DNA from: Podospora bellae-mahoneyi | Lineage: Eukaryota; Ascomycota; Sordariomycetes; Sordariales; Podosporaceae | Length of the DNA: 64,000 bases | Assembly: GCF_035222275.1 (NCBI RefSeq) | Contig: NC_085884.1 | Span: 868,001-932,000, forward strand | Reading direction: 5' to 3' | In this document: one piece after another, positions 53,552 to 64,000 of the stretch | Layout of the letters: each line of letters opens with the position of its first letter | Position numbering within the stretch: position 1 is the first letter of the stretch | The notes under the pieces: generated by a model | The model's input: the letters and a program-made list of their open reading frames with translations, nothing else | Databases searched by the model: none | Told to the model about the DNA's origin: nothing | Translations under genes and position numbers: made by a program

Positions 53552-56272
53552 CGGGGAGAGTGGCGTGTTGGGAAGGGCAGCTTTGGAGATCATTTTGAAA
53601 TGGAAGGGTGACCTTAAGGGCCACGTTTATGATTTTGTGTTCATAATTTGAATGGTTACACAGTCTGTATTTGTGGTTCATAGAGCATCCTGCAGGTGGT
53701 ATTGTATGTTGTTGAGTCGTGGAGAATCTGCTAGAGATTCCCCTTTTGGATGGCTCAGCTTTCCCCGTTGAGTCACATCATTTGAATTGAAACGCAGGCA
53801 ATCGACTTGCCATCTTTTCCTGAAGCTATCACCCGTGGGCTGGTTTGAAGTTGTCTGCGGCTGAAGTTATCAATAAAACTCGAGGGCATCAACTTTTTGC
53901 AATGTCGAGGCAAGCCACATCTACACCCTCAAAAAATGAGCTTTAGAAGAGAAACTAGAGCCAATTATGCTCTAACTGCGTGGAACAAATACCATGACCA
54001 TATGGCATGCCACATCACCTCCAGACAAGTAAATAGTAACGGATGTCAGCTCGGTGTATAGGAAGATGATGACCCAACAGCAACCGCATGCGACCTCTCG
54101 CAGAGAATGATTATGTTATTGGGGTAGTTTAGAGTGGTAATATTGATGAAGGCGATGTGGGCAGCCAGTACTGGCTCATTGGCTATCCTGGTATCACCAA
54201 CTTAAGAATATTGGAACCCCAACTGGACAGAAATGACCGTATTTCTTCTTGGGAGTGAGGTTAAGCTATTTGTCTGGAGTGAGTTCCAAAACTTATTGAT
54301 GACGGGAGTGATAAAGGTGGTGGTTGGGCTTCTTTACTGCATGTGCTATCTTTGCCACAAGCTGTTCGTTCAGTGACCAGCTGAGGATGCGAAGCTCGGC
54401 TCTCTCTTGCTCTCACGCAGTTGGCCATTTGGTACCGGTGCGGCAGTTGTGACCAGGTGTGAGGTGTGCACAAAGTTATCATGCTAGTTGTTGACATTAG
54501 GTAGGTAGTCTATGGTGAAACTCTTCTCAACGCGGGTTGTTCATCCTTTGCGCTAACAGCTTTTGCAACATTCGAGGTTTCCATAGCTTCCAATATAGCC
54601 TTCCCCGTGTCCGGTTACCATGGCTGAATCCCTTCCCGCGCCGTATTGCAAATCTCTCTTTGCACAACTCGTCACACTCCCGCTTCCACCACTCCCTACT
54701 TCCTACGGGCACTTGCTCAGTCCCACCGTATTTGTCCCAGTTCCGAATAAGAGAGGCGAGAAATTTGTCAGCCGGCTCGTCTGGCGCCCTTTCACCCTTT
54801 CCAGAAACTTTATGAGTCCATGTAAGCTTCCGGCGCCAAACCATAAGCTTATAAGGTTCGTAGATGCACTCTGTGTCCCCATGGTGGAAATCTCCCGGAT
54901 TGGCTCGATGAACTTGTACATGGCCCAGCTGAGGTTGTCGCCATTCGTACCAATCGTTTTCTGGAAGTCCAGTCTCCTCCATACTGTTTCTTGAACGCCC
55001 TTCATTCTCGTGCCCAGATCGTGGGCAAGCCTCGTCGAACCTAGGCGCATGGCTATGAGTCTCCTCAAAGATCCAGAAGTTTCCGTTTGGCTTTGGTGTC
55101 AGTCCAGCGCTCACCAGAGTGGAATCTTCTACTCCTTACCCTCATACAAATTAGTCCGCTCGATAAGAGTAAGTGCTTCGTTAAGATGAGAAGTCAAAAG
55201 CCTGTTTTTCATCCTGAGCTTCCTTGAGGGTCCCAGCTGGCTTCTTGTTTGCATCGTTTTCTAACAAGATTTTCAACTGCTTGGCCGTCGTGTCGGGGTT
55301 GGCTGGATCTTCTGCATCCATTTGAACAGCGATGCTAGACCCTTTTCATGTGGGGAGCATTGTGAAGGTTGACCAAATAGATTTGTTGTATGTGAAAAGG
55401 AGATAAACCTTCGCGAAAGTCGCGACGCGGATAGAATGTGTTGAGCGGCGGGTGAACCGAAATGACCCTAAGCGGGATTCGGACGTCGTGGACATTGTGG
55501 GTTTTGCCACATGGATGGTCGTCTTAATCTCGGAAACATCGCAGAAGTTCTTGGAAGAGCATATTTCAGCCACAGATGGGAGGGGATTATGATCTACCTT
55601 GGCAAAAGCTTCGGGAGCGATTTGAAGAATTTTTTTCAACGAAGAGCCAAAGACCCCATCTGAGTGGTGGATAATTAGATACAAAGATGTACAGGCTGTT
55701 TAGAGGGAAAGAGATGTCGACAACTTCAGTACCTGAGCTTCCACCAGCGCCACTGCCTCAACGGGTCTAGAATTTCCCTTTATGTACCCTTAGCTACCCA
55801 GCACAAACTGGGGGGTAAAAGTATATGATTATAAGTACGGCAGTACCTAGTACGATATTGGACCGTTTATACCAGTCGTTACAGACTAAGGAAAGTCGCC
55901 CGCCGGCTTGTTATAAAAAGTCTAATTGCGACTATACAATCCCCAATTTTATAATAACAATACCTACTCCAAAACGCTTTTAAGACTTTCTAAAATCTAG
56001 CTATTAGGGAGTTACCTTATTATTAACCAAACTTATACCCTCACCAAAAGTCGATAACTTATTAGCTCTTTAATTATCTACCACCGCTATATACTACGGG
56101 GCATTTTACGGCGAACTCGCTATAAATTATCCTTAACTTTTATCCAAATACAGTTTTTTCCGAGAGGAGCGCAATTAAGATAACGCCACCTATAAGTGCT
56201 TGAAAGTGAAGAAATGGTTTTCATATCGTGGGGAGAAAGAGAAGCGACGGGCCAGGGAATTTAAAGGGCTAA
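53552..56272. other. Gene-poor region, AT-rich to the right
   Basis: 53552-55700 has balanced composition and several partial frames on the minus strand (54530-55070 and 55190-55690, for example AEDPANPDTTAKQLKILLEN). None is recognisable or has a convincing ATG and splice pattern. 55750-56270 is AT-rich and repeat-like. Confidence 0.4.
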
Positions 56273-56596
56273 TGTCACGGTTTTGAGAAACAGTGGGGCA
56301 CACTGAACTAATCAGAGCTGAACCTGGCGATCGAGCGGTGCTTACGGTTCAGGTAGGGAAGACGAACTAATAAAATAGGGACTAGGGACCGTGGTGGAGC
56401 TCACGGTCCAAGGTCTAGTATCGGCTAATTAGGAGTGGACTAAGGACTGTTTATAAGTTATAATTATTGGTATTTGAACTATTGTAACTGAGATAAGCTA
56501 TTTATTATATACTGTTTAGTTGTACTAAACTAGGATTGTTCAGAAGTACCTTCAATCAGTATCTTTTTTAGAGGTTCTAAGTAAAAGTTCGTTACA
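56273..56596 (+). mobile_element. LTR-like repeat F (about 324 bp)
   Basis: Begins TGTCAC and ends GTTACA, as LTRs do (TG..CA). Its last 100 bp resemble those of repeat E at 38861-39304. No clear target duplication and no internal coding region is attached. An old solo LTR of the same second family is the simplest reading. Confidence 0.4.
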
Positions 56597-56691
56597 ATAG
56601 TACTATTGGGTATTTAAATTCGCTGGTAAATATAAGGTAATAGATATTATTATTGAAATTATAATTATAATTATTAATGTTAAACTTATAT

Positions 56692-57052
56692 TAGTTTGGG
56701 GTGCGGCTATAGGCCTAAGGGTATAAGTAAGGAAGTGGGGCTCTCTAAGGATTCGGGGGTTCAGGGGTTATGTATATAAACGGTCTACTTCGGACATTTT
56801 ATTTTAGACAGATCATTGACTTCTATTTCTTCGTACTTTTACGCTTTGCATACGTGCAGGCAGTTCTGGCCCTCTGATCAGGCCAATCCGGTGCTTACTG
56901 TGTGGCCTGCGAGCCCACAGAGTCTTTTGTTTATCCTACATGAAGTGCGGCCTGCGAGCGAGCTAATGTCACGCAGGAGTGTTCATTCAGAACCCTGTTG
57001 GGGACATATTTGTGGTGTTGTGGTTGTTTTGTGTGTTTTTCTCACCATTTCA
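56692..57052 (+). mobile_element. Solo LTR, copy C (361 bp)
   Basis: Same family as copies A, B and D, in the opposite orientation. Flanked by a 4-bp repeat ATAT (56688-56691 and 57053-57056). A fossil without internal region, similar in age to B and D by eye. Confidence 0.85.
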
Positions 57053-57409
57053 ATATTTAGTTGATTAAATAAGGACTTTTTTCAGGGTAAAGTGGTCACG
57101 GTTTAATAATAAGTAGTTAGTTACTTACGATGTTGAAGAGGTGATTTTGGAGTTAAACTGATATAATGGCTAGTTAAATAGCGACTTTTCGCGACTCGAT
57201 AATCGAAAAAAAGATGTAAAGAGTTTAATTAAATGAAAAACTAAAGCCATTTATAGATATTAATAGTAAATCATTCGGCAGTTGCAGCTATCATTTAAAA
57301 ATTGTTGCTATAGGTACGCAAAGTAATATGTAACAAGATGACATTCGAAAGTGGGAATCGCACTAGCAGCCTGCTTGATAGCCTTCTAGGTATAGGGTAC
57401 GCTCAGTAG

Positions 57410-57771
57410 TGAAATGGTGAGAAAAACACACAAAACAACCACAACACCACAAATATACCCTCAATAGGGCTCTGAATGAACACATCTGCGTGACAGTGGC
57501 TCGCTCGCAGGCCGCACTTCACGTAGGACAAACAAAAGACTTTGTGGGCTCGCAGGCCACACAGTAAGCACCGGATTGACCTGATCAGAGGGCTAGAACT
57601 GCCTGCACGCATGCAAAGCGCAAAAATACGAAGAAAATAGAAGTCGATGATCTCTCTAAAATAGAATGTCCGAAGCAGACCGCTTATATACATGACCCCT
57701 GAACCCCCGAATCCTCATAGAGCCCCACTTCCTTACTCATACCCTCAGGCCTGTAGCCGCACCCCAAACCA
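57410..57771 (-). mobile_element. Solo LTR, copy D (362 bp)
   Basis: Same family, minus orientation, flanked by a 4-bp repeat GTAG (57406-57409 and 57772-57775). With copy C it forms an inverted pair separated by 357 bp of AT-rich DNA. A fossil without internal region. Confidence 0.88.
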
Positions 57772-60301
57772 GTAGTGAAGCTACATCCTTATCTAATCTA
57801 CATACGTTTAGTAAATCCACCTCTAAATACCAGTATCCCTACACTTTCTGTATTAGAGAGGAAAAACTTTCATTTTCTATAAAAAAGTAGGTAGAATATT
57901 TAATAATAAGATTATACGTTTATAGCTCTTTAATTAACTAATACTAAAAAATATTCAGCTACCTCCTAAAATATATTTTCCTAATGATTTCAGATAAAAA
58001 AACTAATATTTAGCAATCGCATAATTGAATATAGCTAGTTTATATAATTTCAGCTATATTTACGGACAGCTAATTGCACTTTTAGTTCTAAAAGCGGCCA
58101 TCTCATAGGGTGCTAGAAAAGAAAACAAAGATGACGACACATTCCTGATGAACATCTTGAAAGACAAGAAAAGTACATAGTAAGTTCATTCAAGGTCACG
58201 AATAAACGTAAAAAGCAAAGCCATTGAAGAACGACTCTATCATTTATGCCTGGATCTCCCTCGTCTTGTCTATCTATATCCTATTTTATGTAGGAGTCGA
58301 AACCGTAGCATGTTGTTGCCATTTCAATAGCCTGTGGAAAAGTTTACCCCGCGATTGAAGCGGTCTGCCCTGATTTGTGTGTGGGGTGAGATTTTCACCC
58401 AGCAACTAATATTTGTTAGACCGCCAAAGAGATACGTCATATTATTAATGATTCGGGTAGAACATAGATGCAATGACAGGAAATGAACTTTGTTTTCTCA
58501 CATCTGTTGTTTTTTTTTTTTTTAAAAAAAAAATTGACTAAAAAACCTGTTTATGGTTGAGACAGAAGCCGTAGTTGTGAATTGAGGTCAACGAGTGACC
58601 GGGGGTTGAAAGATAAGCTTAATTGGCCCACTTTGAACCGCAGGTCCACACAATCAAAAAGGCTTGGTAGCTGTATCTTATCGGTATCGATAAGCAATGT
58701 CGCAGTATCCGAACATCTCGCAATCCCAAAACCAAGACAGCACATATGTAACATACATAGTTTTATCGCCGCCCATACGCGGATCCTTTGCCCGGATTTC
58801 ATACGCGTGTAGAGCGTACGAGGTGGCGAGGGCTACAGGCCAGCGAAGCGTCGAGGGTTTGGCAATTGCATGACGCGATCCACTCGAGTCTGGGATGGCG
58901 TTGGAAGAAGGCAGTCATTTATGCACCTTGTGTCCGCACGTGGGTGGACGCGGGCATGTGGCATCTCGTGACTTCAGCTGAGGTGAAAATGGTGTGGTTC
59001 TGGATTTTTGTCGCTCAACATTTTTTCCCAACCCAGCTGATGTCTCCAATCCAAGGTGGTTCGACATCTGGAGTATCACGAGCGGTAATCGGGTGTTGTG
59101 CTCAGCGAAATGGGCAGATGAATGGGAAATTTTTGAGATGGGAGATTCCCCCTGCCAAGACAAGATTCCCACCGCTCACTTTCCGACCTTGCCAATTGTA
59201 GAAGGATCCCTGCCCACAAGGTACCTTCTAGATGCGGAGAAGGGGCCAGACCAGACGGGGATTCGCGCCCGCCGACCGGGAGTGGGGTTGCAACAACAGC
59301 GACCAGCACCGCACAACAGATTCATCAGAAACAAAAAATGCAGGGGCCTGTCCCGGCGTCCTCCCAGCATTCTCTCCTTCTATCGGTCCTGTCAGAGGCC
59401 GGCCGACCGTCACGGCGGATCTCTCTCCTGTCCATCGCCGGTCTTGGCGCCGAACAAACGTCAATCCCGCCGTTGGATAGTTGGCAGGTGGCACGCCCCT
59501 TTTCCTTTTCCTTTCCCCAATTCCCGACTCGTCTCGTTCCTGCATGTCAGGCGTACGGTATGCGCCAACGGGAGCGGAACACTGTTTGCTGGTCCGGCAC
59601 AGCGGTCTCCATACCAAAAGCGAGGGCTCGCGTCGGTCCCGACCCTCCTGCTCCGCTCCTCTGTAGTTCATCGAGACGGGAGCTCTCTCTGCAGAGTGCC
59701 AGTGAGTGCCCAGCAGAGTGAAGGGTGTCGAGATGTTTGGTGCACTCTGCGCACTCTTGGGTAACTCGACCCACTCCCGTGGTTGCACCATCCAAGCCAT
59801 TCCAAGATTTGGCCCCGTTCGCTTGCGGGACAGAGGAGATGAGACCGCGCGGTGGTTGAGCTCAGCCCCAACGCCAAGTTGCCCCAAGCTGCCCACTTGG
59901 TTTTAGCTTCAGAGCTCCTCCCATCTTCAGGGTCCTGCCCCACGTGCAGTCTAGCTCCATGGATTCACCTCCCAAGACTTTCCTGTTTTCCTCGTCTCTC
60001 TTTCGGCTTGTCATCCATCTCCCCTTTAGCCGCTCCTGGTGTTTAAGGAGTTGCTCCGTTATCTGGGATTCCACAAAAAGTCTCTCGTTGCACCCTGCTT
60101 TCTTGGGTTACTTCCCACCCGTTCGCTCTTTTTACTGCCGTTCCAGGTCTCTCTCTTTTCTTATTTACACTTCCGCCAGCCAGTCATCGGCCAAACCTAC
60201 TAGACAAGAAAGTCAACAAAGTCAACAAATACCCCGACCCTTTCAACATCCAACATAAACCCATCATATTACCTAGAATACAGCACCCCGACAATACCAC
60301 C
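57772..60301. other. AT-rich repeat edge, then long promoter of the desaturase
   Basis: 57772-58500 is AT-rich. Near 58511-58533 lies a T16/A11 self-complementary run. From 58800 the composition is balanced, and from 59940 it is strongly C/T-rich on the plus strand up to 60300, as in fungal promoters and leaders. No gene recognised. Confidence 0.45.
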
Positions 60302-62096
60302 ATGTCGCGCGACAACGTCCTCTGCCCACGTGCGGTTCAGGACCTCATCGCTGACGGCCACATCATTGTCATCTACGACGAATATGTACTGAAGCTGGAC
60401 TCGTGGCTGGAGAGGCATCCCGGTGGCAGTCTGGCCATTCTTCACATGGTTGGAAAGGATGCGACGGACGAGATCAATGCGTAAATATTGCCTGCTTCCG
60501 ACTGGACAATGGATGCAGTTGAGTGCTGACACATTGGTGGGGCGTCTACGCAGGTACCACAAACCCCCAACATTAAAGACCATGAAGGCTTTCCGTATTG
60601 GTCGCAAGCCTCCCGGCATCTGGACGAACACAACACCACCAATTCGCGGCGGCGTCTACGTCAAGGAGCCCGAGGAGAAGCCCGCTGTCGAATCCACCAT
60701 CCCCACCGACGTATCCGATGCCGAGGACTCTTCAGTTTTGGAGACAAGCATTAGCGATCTCTCCGAGTCGCGAAGCACGGGCACAGCTCCTACTTCAGAG
60801 GATAGCTGCGGAGAGGACCCCGAGGAGACCACAATCGAGCGCATGGGCGAGACAGATGGCGAGACATTTAGATTCCGGTCTGCCAAGAAGATTTATGTTG
60901 GAAAGAAGGACCCTCTGGCATTTACCACCTGGGCCGAGAAGCAGGATGAGGCCCGCGACATCATCGAGTATCCCTCTGTCGACCCAGCTGTGCAGCAAGA
61001 CATTGTCAAGAAATACCGCGAGCTCCATGAAAAGGTTTACGAACTCAACCTCTACGACTGCCCCTACATCGAGTACGGCAAGGAGATGTGCCGCTACACC
61101 ACTCTGTTCGTCGCTTCCATGACCGCTCTCTATAATCAGTGGTACTTGACATCAGCTTTCTTCCTGGGCTTGTTCTGGCATCAGATCATGTTCGTTGCGC
61201 ACGATGCCGGCCATCGCGCCATCACCGGAAACTTTGTTATCGACAGTCTAATTGGCATGTTCGTCGCCGACTTTTGCTGCGGTCTTTCGATTGGTTGGTG
61301 GAAGAGCAGTCACAACGTTCACCATCTCATCACCAACATGCCCGAGCACGATCCCGATATCCAGAACGTCCCTATCTTCGCCACCTCGCCCTCTTTCTTC
61401 AGGAGCCTTCACTCGACCTACTACGACTTCACCTTCATCTGGGACGCCGCTGCCAACTTCCTTGTACCCTTCCAAAAGTACACCTACTACCCTGTCATGG
61501 GCATCGCGCGCTTCAACCTCTACCTCCTCTCGTGGCTGCATGTCCTTTCTTCCAAGGCGTCGTCCCTCGGAAGCAGCAAGGCGTGGTGGATCCGCCCCGC
61601 TGAGATTGCCATGATGTCTTGCTACTGGTACATCTTTGGTTATCTCCTCCTCTGGTGCACCCTTCCCAGTTGGCCCGTCCGAATCGGATTCGTCCTTGTC
61701 TCGCACATCGTCACCATGCCCCTCCACGTCCAAATTACCCTCTCCCACTGGGCCATGTCCACCTCTGACCTCGGCGAATCCGAATCCTTCCCCCAGCGCC
61801 AGCTGCGCACGACCATGGATGTCGACTGCCCCGCCTGGCTCGACTTCATCCACGGCGGTCTCCAGTTCCAAGCCGTCCACCACCTCTTTCCCCGTGTACC
61901 TAGACATAACTTGCGCAAGGTCCAGACCCTGGTCAAGCAATTCTGCGCCGAGACGAACATCCCATATGTTCTTCTCAGCTTCGAGGATGGCAACAAGAAG
62001 GTCCTGAACAGGTTGCAGGAGGTGGGCGACCAGGTTGAGCATTTGATCAACTGCCAGAAGTACATGGCTGCTACCGGCGAGAGCGGTTTGCATTGA
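60302..62096 (+). CDS. Delta-8 sphingolipid desaturase, cytochrome-b5 fusion
   Basis: Exon 1 is 60302-60480 and exon 2 is 60554-62096, with a 73-bp phase-2 intron (GTAAAT, CTGAC branch, GCAG), giving 573 residues. The N-terminal cytochrome b5 domain has the heme motif HPGG (WLERHPGGSLAILHMVGKDA). An acidic linker of about 110 residues follows. The desaturase part has the three histidine boxes HDAGH, HNVHH and QFQAVHH; the Gln in place of the first His of box 3 is the mark of front-end desaturases. Transmembrane stretches lie near FLGLFWHQIMFVAHDAG, WYIFGYLLLWCTLPSWP and similar. The length and the fungal sequence type fit delta-8-(E)-sphingolipid desaturase in the ER, which makes the sphingadienine base of fungal glucosylceramide; a delta-5/6 fatty-acid activity is the less likely alternative. 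Confidence 0.9.
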
Positions 62097-62789
62097 TGGA
62101 TATGACATGAACGGCGTTTTTGTTTTACTTTTGACACGAAAAGTTGGGAATTTCTTTTATCACGGGTTTCATGGCGATGAAATTTTTCTTATTTGAGCTA
62201 AGCTTTCTTTATTTCTGACGCTCAGATTTGCATGTTAGACTTGTTGGCGTGGGCGAGGGTAAAAAAAGGGGAAAAGAGAGCTTCCCAGGCCACCACGAAA
62301 GAAAACTTATATATATTTGTAGTAATACGTTTTGTACATATGATGGGCGTTTTTGGGAAGGGACTAAATTAGACATTGACTGTCCGGGATAACCTGTTAT
62401 GTTGTATTGTTCCTCATTGCTGGGTGATTATTTTTGCTATGTCGCTGGTACACACAAGTAACCAAGAACACAAGACCTCAAAAGGCTGTGGGACAAACCA
62501 TATCAGCAAAACCCTACAAAATTGGCCCAGGCCAACATACCTACCTCTATGGGGTCTGCTTGTTAACAGTAAACATCGGCAACAATGACTGCGTTCATTC
62601 ATATCTTTATACAAATCTGACCACAAGTACTATTTATCTATCAAGTAGATACCAGGTAGCACTCTATCTGACTACCACCCAATAGAGTCCAAAGCCAGCA
62701 CGACTAATAGAACTCCATCCTTTCCTACCAACTTTGATATGTTCTCGTCATATCAACTCCTCTCTCCAATTGCCGGAACCCAAAAGAAT
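62097..62789. other. 3' region of the desaturase, no other gene
   Basis: No gene recognised. Contains T- and A-rich tracts expected for a 3' end. Confidence 0.4.
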
Positions 62790-64000
62790 ATCACTTGGTC
62801 AACACAACACCAGACATATTCTCCAGATCCGTCACCGGCTTCACCACCCCCGTCCCATCATGCCCTCTCTCCACTCTATCCCCCATCTCAACCCCCTTTG
62901 CCCCCTCGCCACCAACAAAGGCATCTACAGCCCCCCTATACCGTCCCAAAAAAAAATTCACCGCCAACGCATACGTCCAACTTGCCAAAAAGAAAACCAT
63001 CGGCACCGCATGCCCAACGCCGTCCCCATCATCCCCCGTCACTATCCGCCACAGCAGCCAACAAAGGCGGCACCACCGCACCCCCAAAAACCCCAGTAAT
63101 GATCCCCGCCCCTCGTTTGATATGCCTCCCCAACCCCAAAAAGACTTTCCTCGCCTTCACACAAGTCATGATCCTCGCAACAGCAACCTGCGCCCCAGTA
63201 TAACAAAACTCGGCAAACGCCGCATGAAAAAGCCTGTACTGCTTTCTGAAGGGCAACTCCTTTGCTACTTGCCCAATAGCATGTGGTTGCTCCTCAACAT
63301 AAACTTGATACGCCTCCGTCCCCAACACCCTGCCCTTCTTCGCAGCCTCCTCCTCCTGCAGCGCCATGTCCGCGTCAGTCATCTCGGATATCTCCGCCAG
63401 GATAAAAACACCCGCAAGGTGAAGACAAAGATGGCGATGGACATATACACCCAGTGGACATTCTGAAGAGCTTTCTCCTCGTTGTCCAAGCCGAAAAAGA
63501 CGAATGAACCTAAAAGGGGGGCAACGATGCCGCCTATGCTGCTGAAGGCTTGGGCTAGGTTGATGCGCAGTTCGGCGTGTTTTCGGGGGGCCACAGACTG
63601 GAGTGAGCGTGTTGGTAAAGGATGGCTACCTTATGGGATCAAGGGGGAAAAGAGATACCGGTTATGTAAGGGTCTGCGGCAGTCTCTAGGGAGCCGAGGC
63701 CGTTGCCGATGATGAAGATGAAGATGCAGAAGCCGGCGAAGGAGTGGTCGATTCTAGTGGGGATCCAAAGGAGGGCGCCGAGGCCATAGAGAAAGAGCCC
63801 CCAGATGAAGGTCGCGTGGTAGCCATAGTGGCGGAGGATCCAGGCTGCGTGACCGAGGGAGGCGATGGGGTAGGCTCTGTGGGTGGGTTTGGCATCTTAG
63901 TCAGCCCGGGATTCTTTTGATGGTTGACGAGAACTACAAACCCAAAGTAAGCCGCCTGCAACCCAGACGATCGTGCTTTCTGTCGCAAACGAGTGGGGTC
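62790..64000 (-). pseudogene. Decayed FHS-type MFS sugar transporter, 3' part
   Basis: The minus strand encodes pieces of the fucose:H+ symporter-like family in order: SSGLQAAYFG, a possible intron, AYPIASLGHAAWILRHYGYH, WGLFLYGLGALLWIP, FIIGNGLGSLETAADPYIT, KHAELRINLAQAFSSIGGIV, APLLGSFVFFG, VHWVYMSIAIFVF, EMTDADMALQEEEAAKKGR, FRKQYRLFHAAFAEFCYTGA, then GLGRHIKRGAGIITGVFGGA, VVPPLLAAVADS, VPMVFFLASWTYALAVNFFL. Frames change after VCGPP (an extra base near 63585), near FVFT/LAGVF and after AVADSDGG. Between GAQVAVARIM and GLGRHIKRGAG the family has about 100 more residues, so several membrane helices are deleted. The gene runs past the right edge. Relatives import hexoses or fucose; this copy cannot. 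Confidence 0.75.

Noticed and set aside
54527-55114. Minus-strand frames of 120-195 codons
   Set aside because: They begin at GTG or TTG, overlap each other in different frames, and show no motif or family pattern.
55190-55690. Minus-strand coding-like pieces (LKKILQIAPEAFAKVD and AEDPANPDTTAKQL)
   Set aside because: I considered a HeLo-type or other incompatibility gene, but no known motif is present and no splice model joins the pieces.
1-64000. CRISPR arrays, operons, ribosome-binding sites, 5S or other rRNA genes
   Set aside because: The DNA is from a eukaryotic nucleus. No spaced direct repeats of CRISPR type and no rRNA-like sequence were seen.

Overview
The window is nuclear DNA of a filamentous ascomycete, most likely of the order Sordariales. 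The reasons are the short introns of about 45-75 bp with GTA(A/T)GT-type donors and CTAAC/CTGAC branch sites, a HET-NACHT incompatibility gene, families typical of this group (DUF3237, DUF1996, flotillin, a sphingolipid delta-8 desaturase), and AT-saturated repeat blocks with many C-to-T changes that look like repeat-induced point mutation (RIP). I cannot name the species.

Layout. 1-3.7 kb: the N-terminal 369 codons of a HET-NACHT NLR that runs off the left edge, an HNH-like remnant and a fragment of a pogo/Fot1 transposon. 3.9-22 kb: mostly ordinary genes. These are two small unknown proteins, an MFS glucose-type transporter preceded by about 5 kb without a recognisable gene, an APH-type kinase, two short low-complexity or tail-anchored proteins, a DUF3237 protein, a secreted double-psi beta-barrel protein and a SET-domain protein. 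23.8-32 kb: a graveyard of decayed accessory genes. It holds a C2H2 zinc-finger protein, a DUF7580 protein broken by an internal 1.18-kb inversion, a truncated GNAT enzyme next to a solo LTR, and an FAD monooxygenase with a lost splice donor. An apparently intact secreted DUF1996 protein sits among them. 32.8-35.8 kb: two secreted or GPI-like proteins. 36.6-37.2 kb: tRNA-Gln(CUG) and initiator tRNA-Met with a minisatellite between them. 37.2-46.5 kb: repeats, an NLR-TPR remnant, an unrecognised decayed gene, an intact zinc alcohol dehydrogenase and a full-length RIP-mutated pogo-like element. 46.7-53.6 kb: a secreted CBM52-like protein, a HET N-terminal stub, flotillin, and a PPxY-motif protein divergent from it. 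53.6-60.3 kb: a gene-poor repeat block with solo LTRs. 60.3-64 kb: a cytochrome-b5-fused delta-8 sphingolipid desaturase, then a pseudogene of an FHS-type MFS transporter running off the right edge.

The genes do not form one pathway. The theme of the accessory parts is turnover. Self/non-self or signalling-type families (HET-NACHT, HET stub, NB-ARC/TPR remnant, DUF7580, C2H2) lie as whole or broken copies among RIP-mutated transposons and solo LTRs, while metabolic and membrane genes stay intact. The best single observation is the DUF7580 gene. Its N-terminus and C-terminus are on the plus strand and its middle is on the minus strand, and reversing the middle restores family order and reading frame at both junctions.
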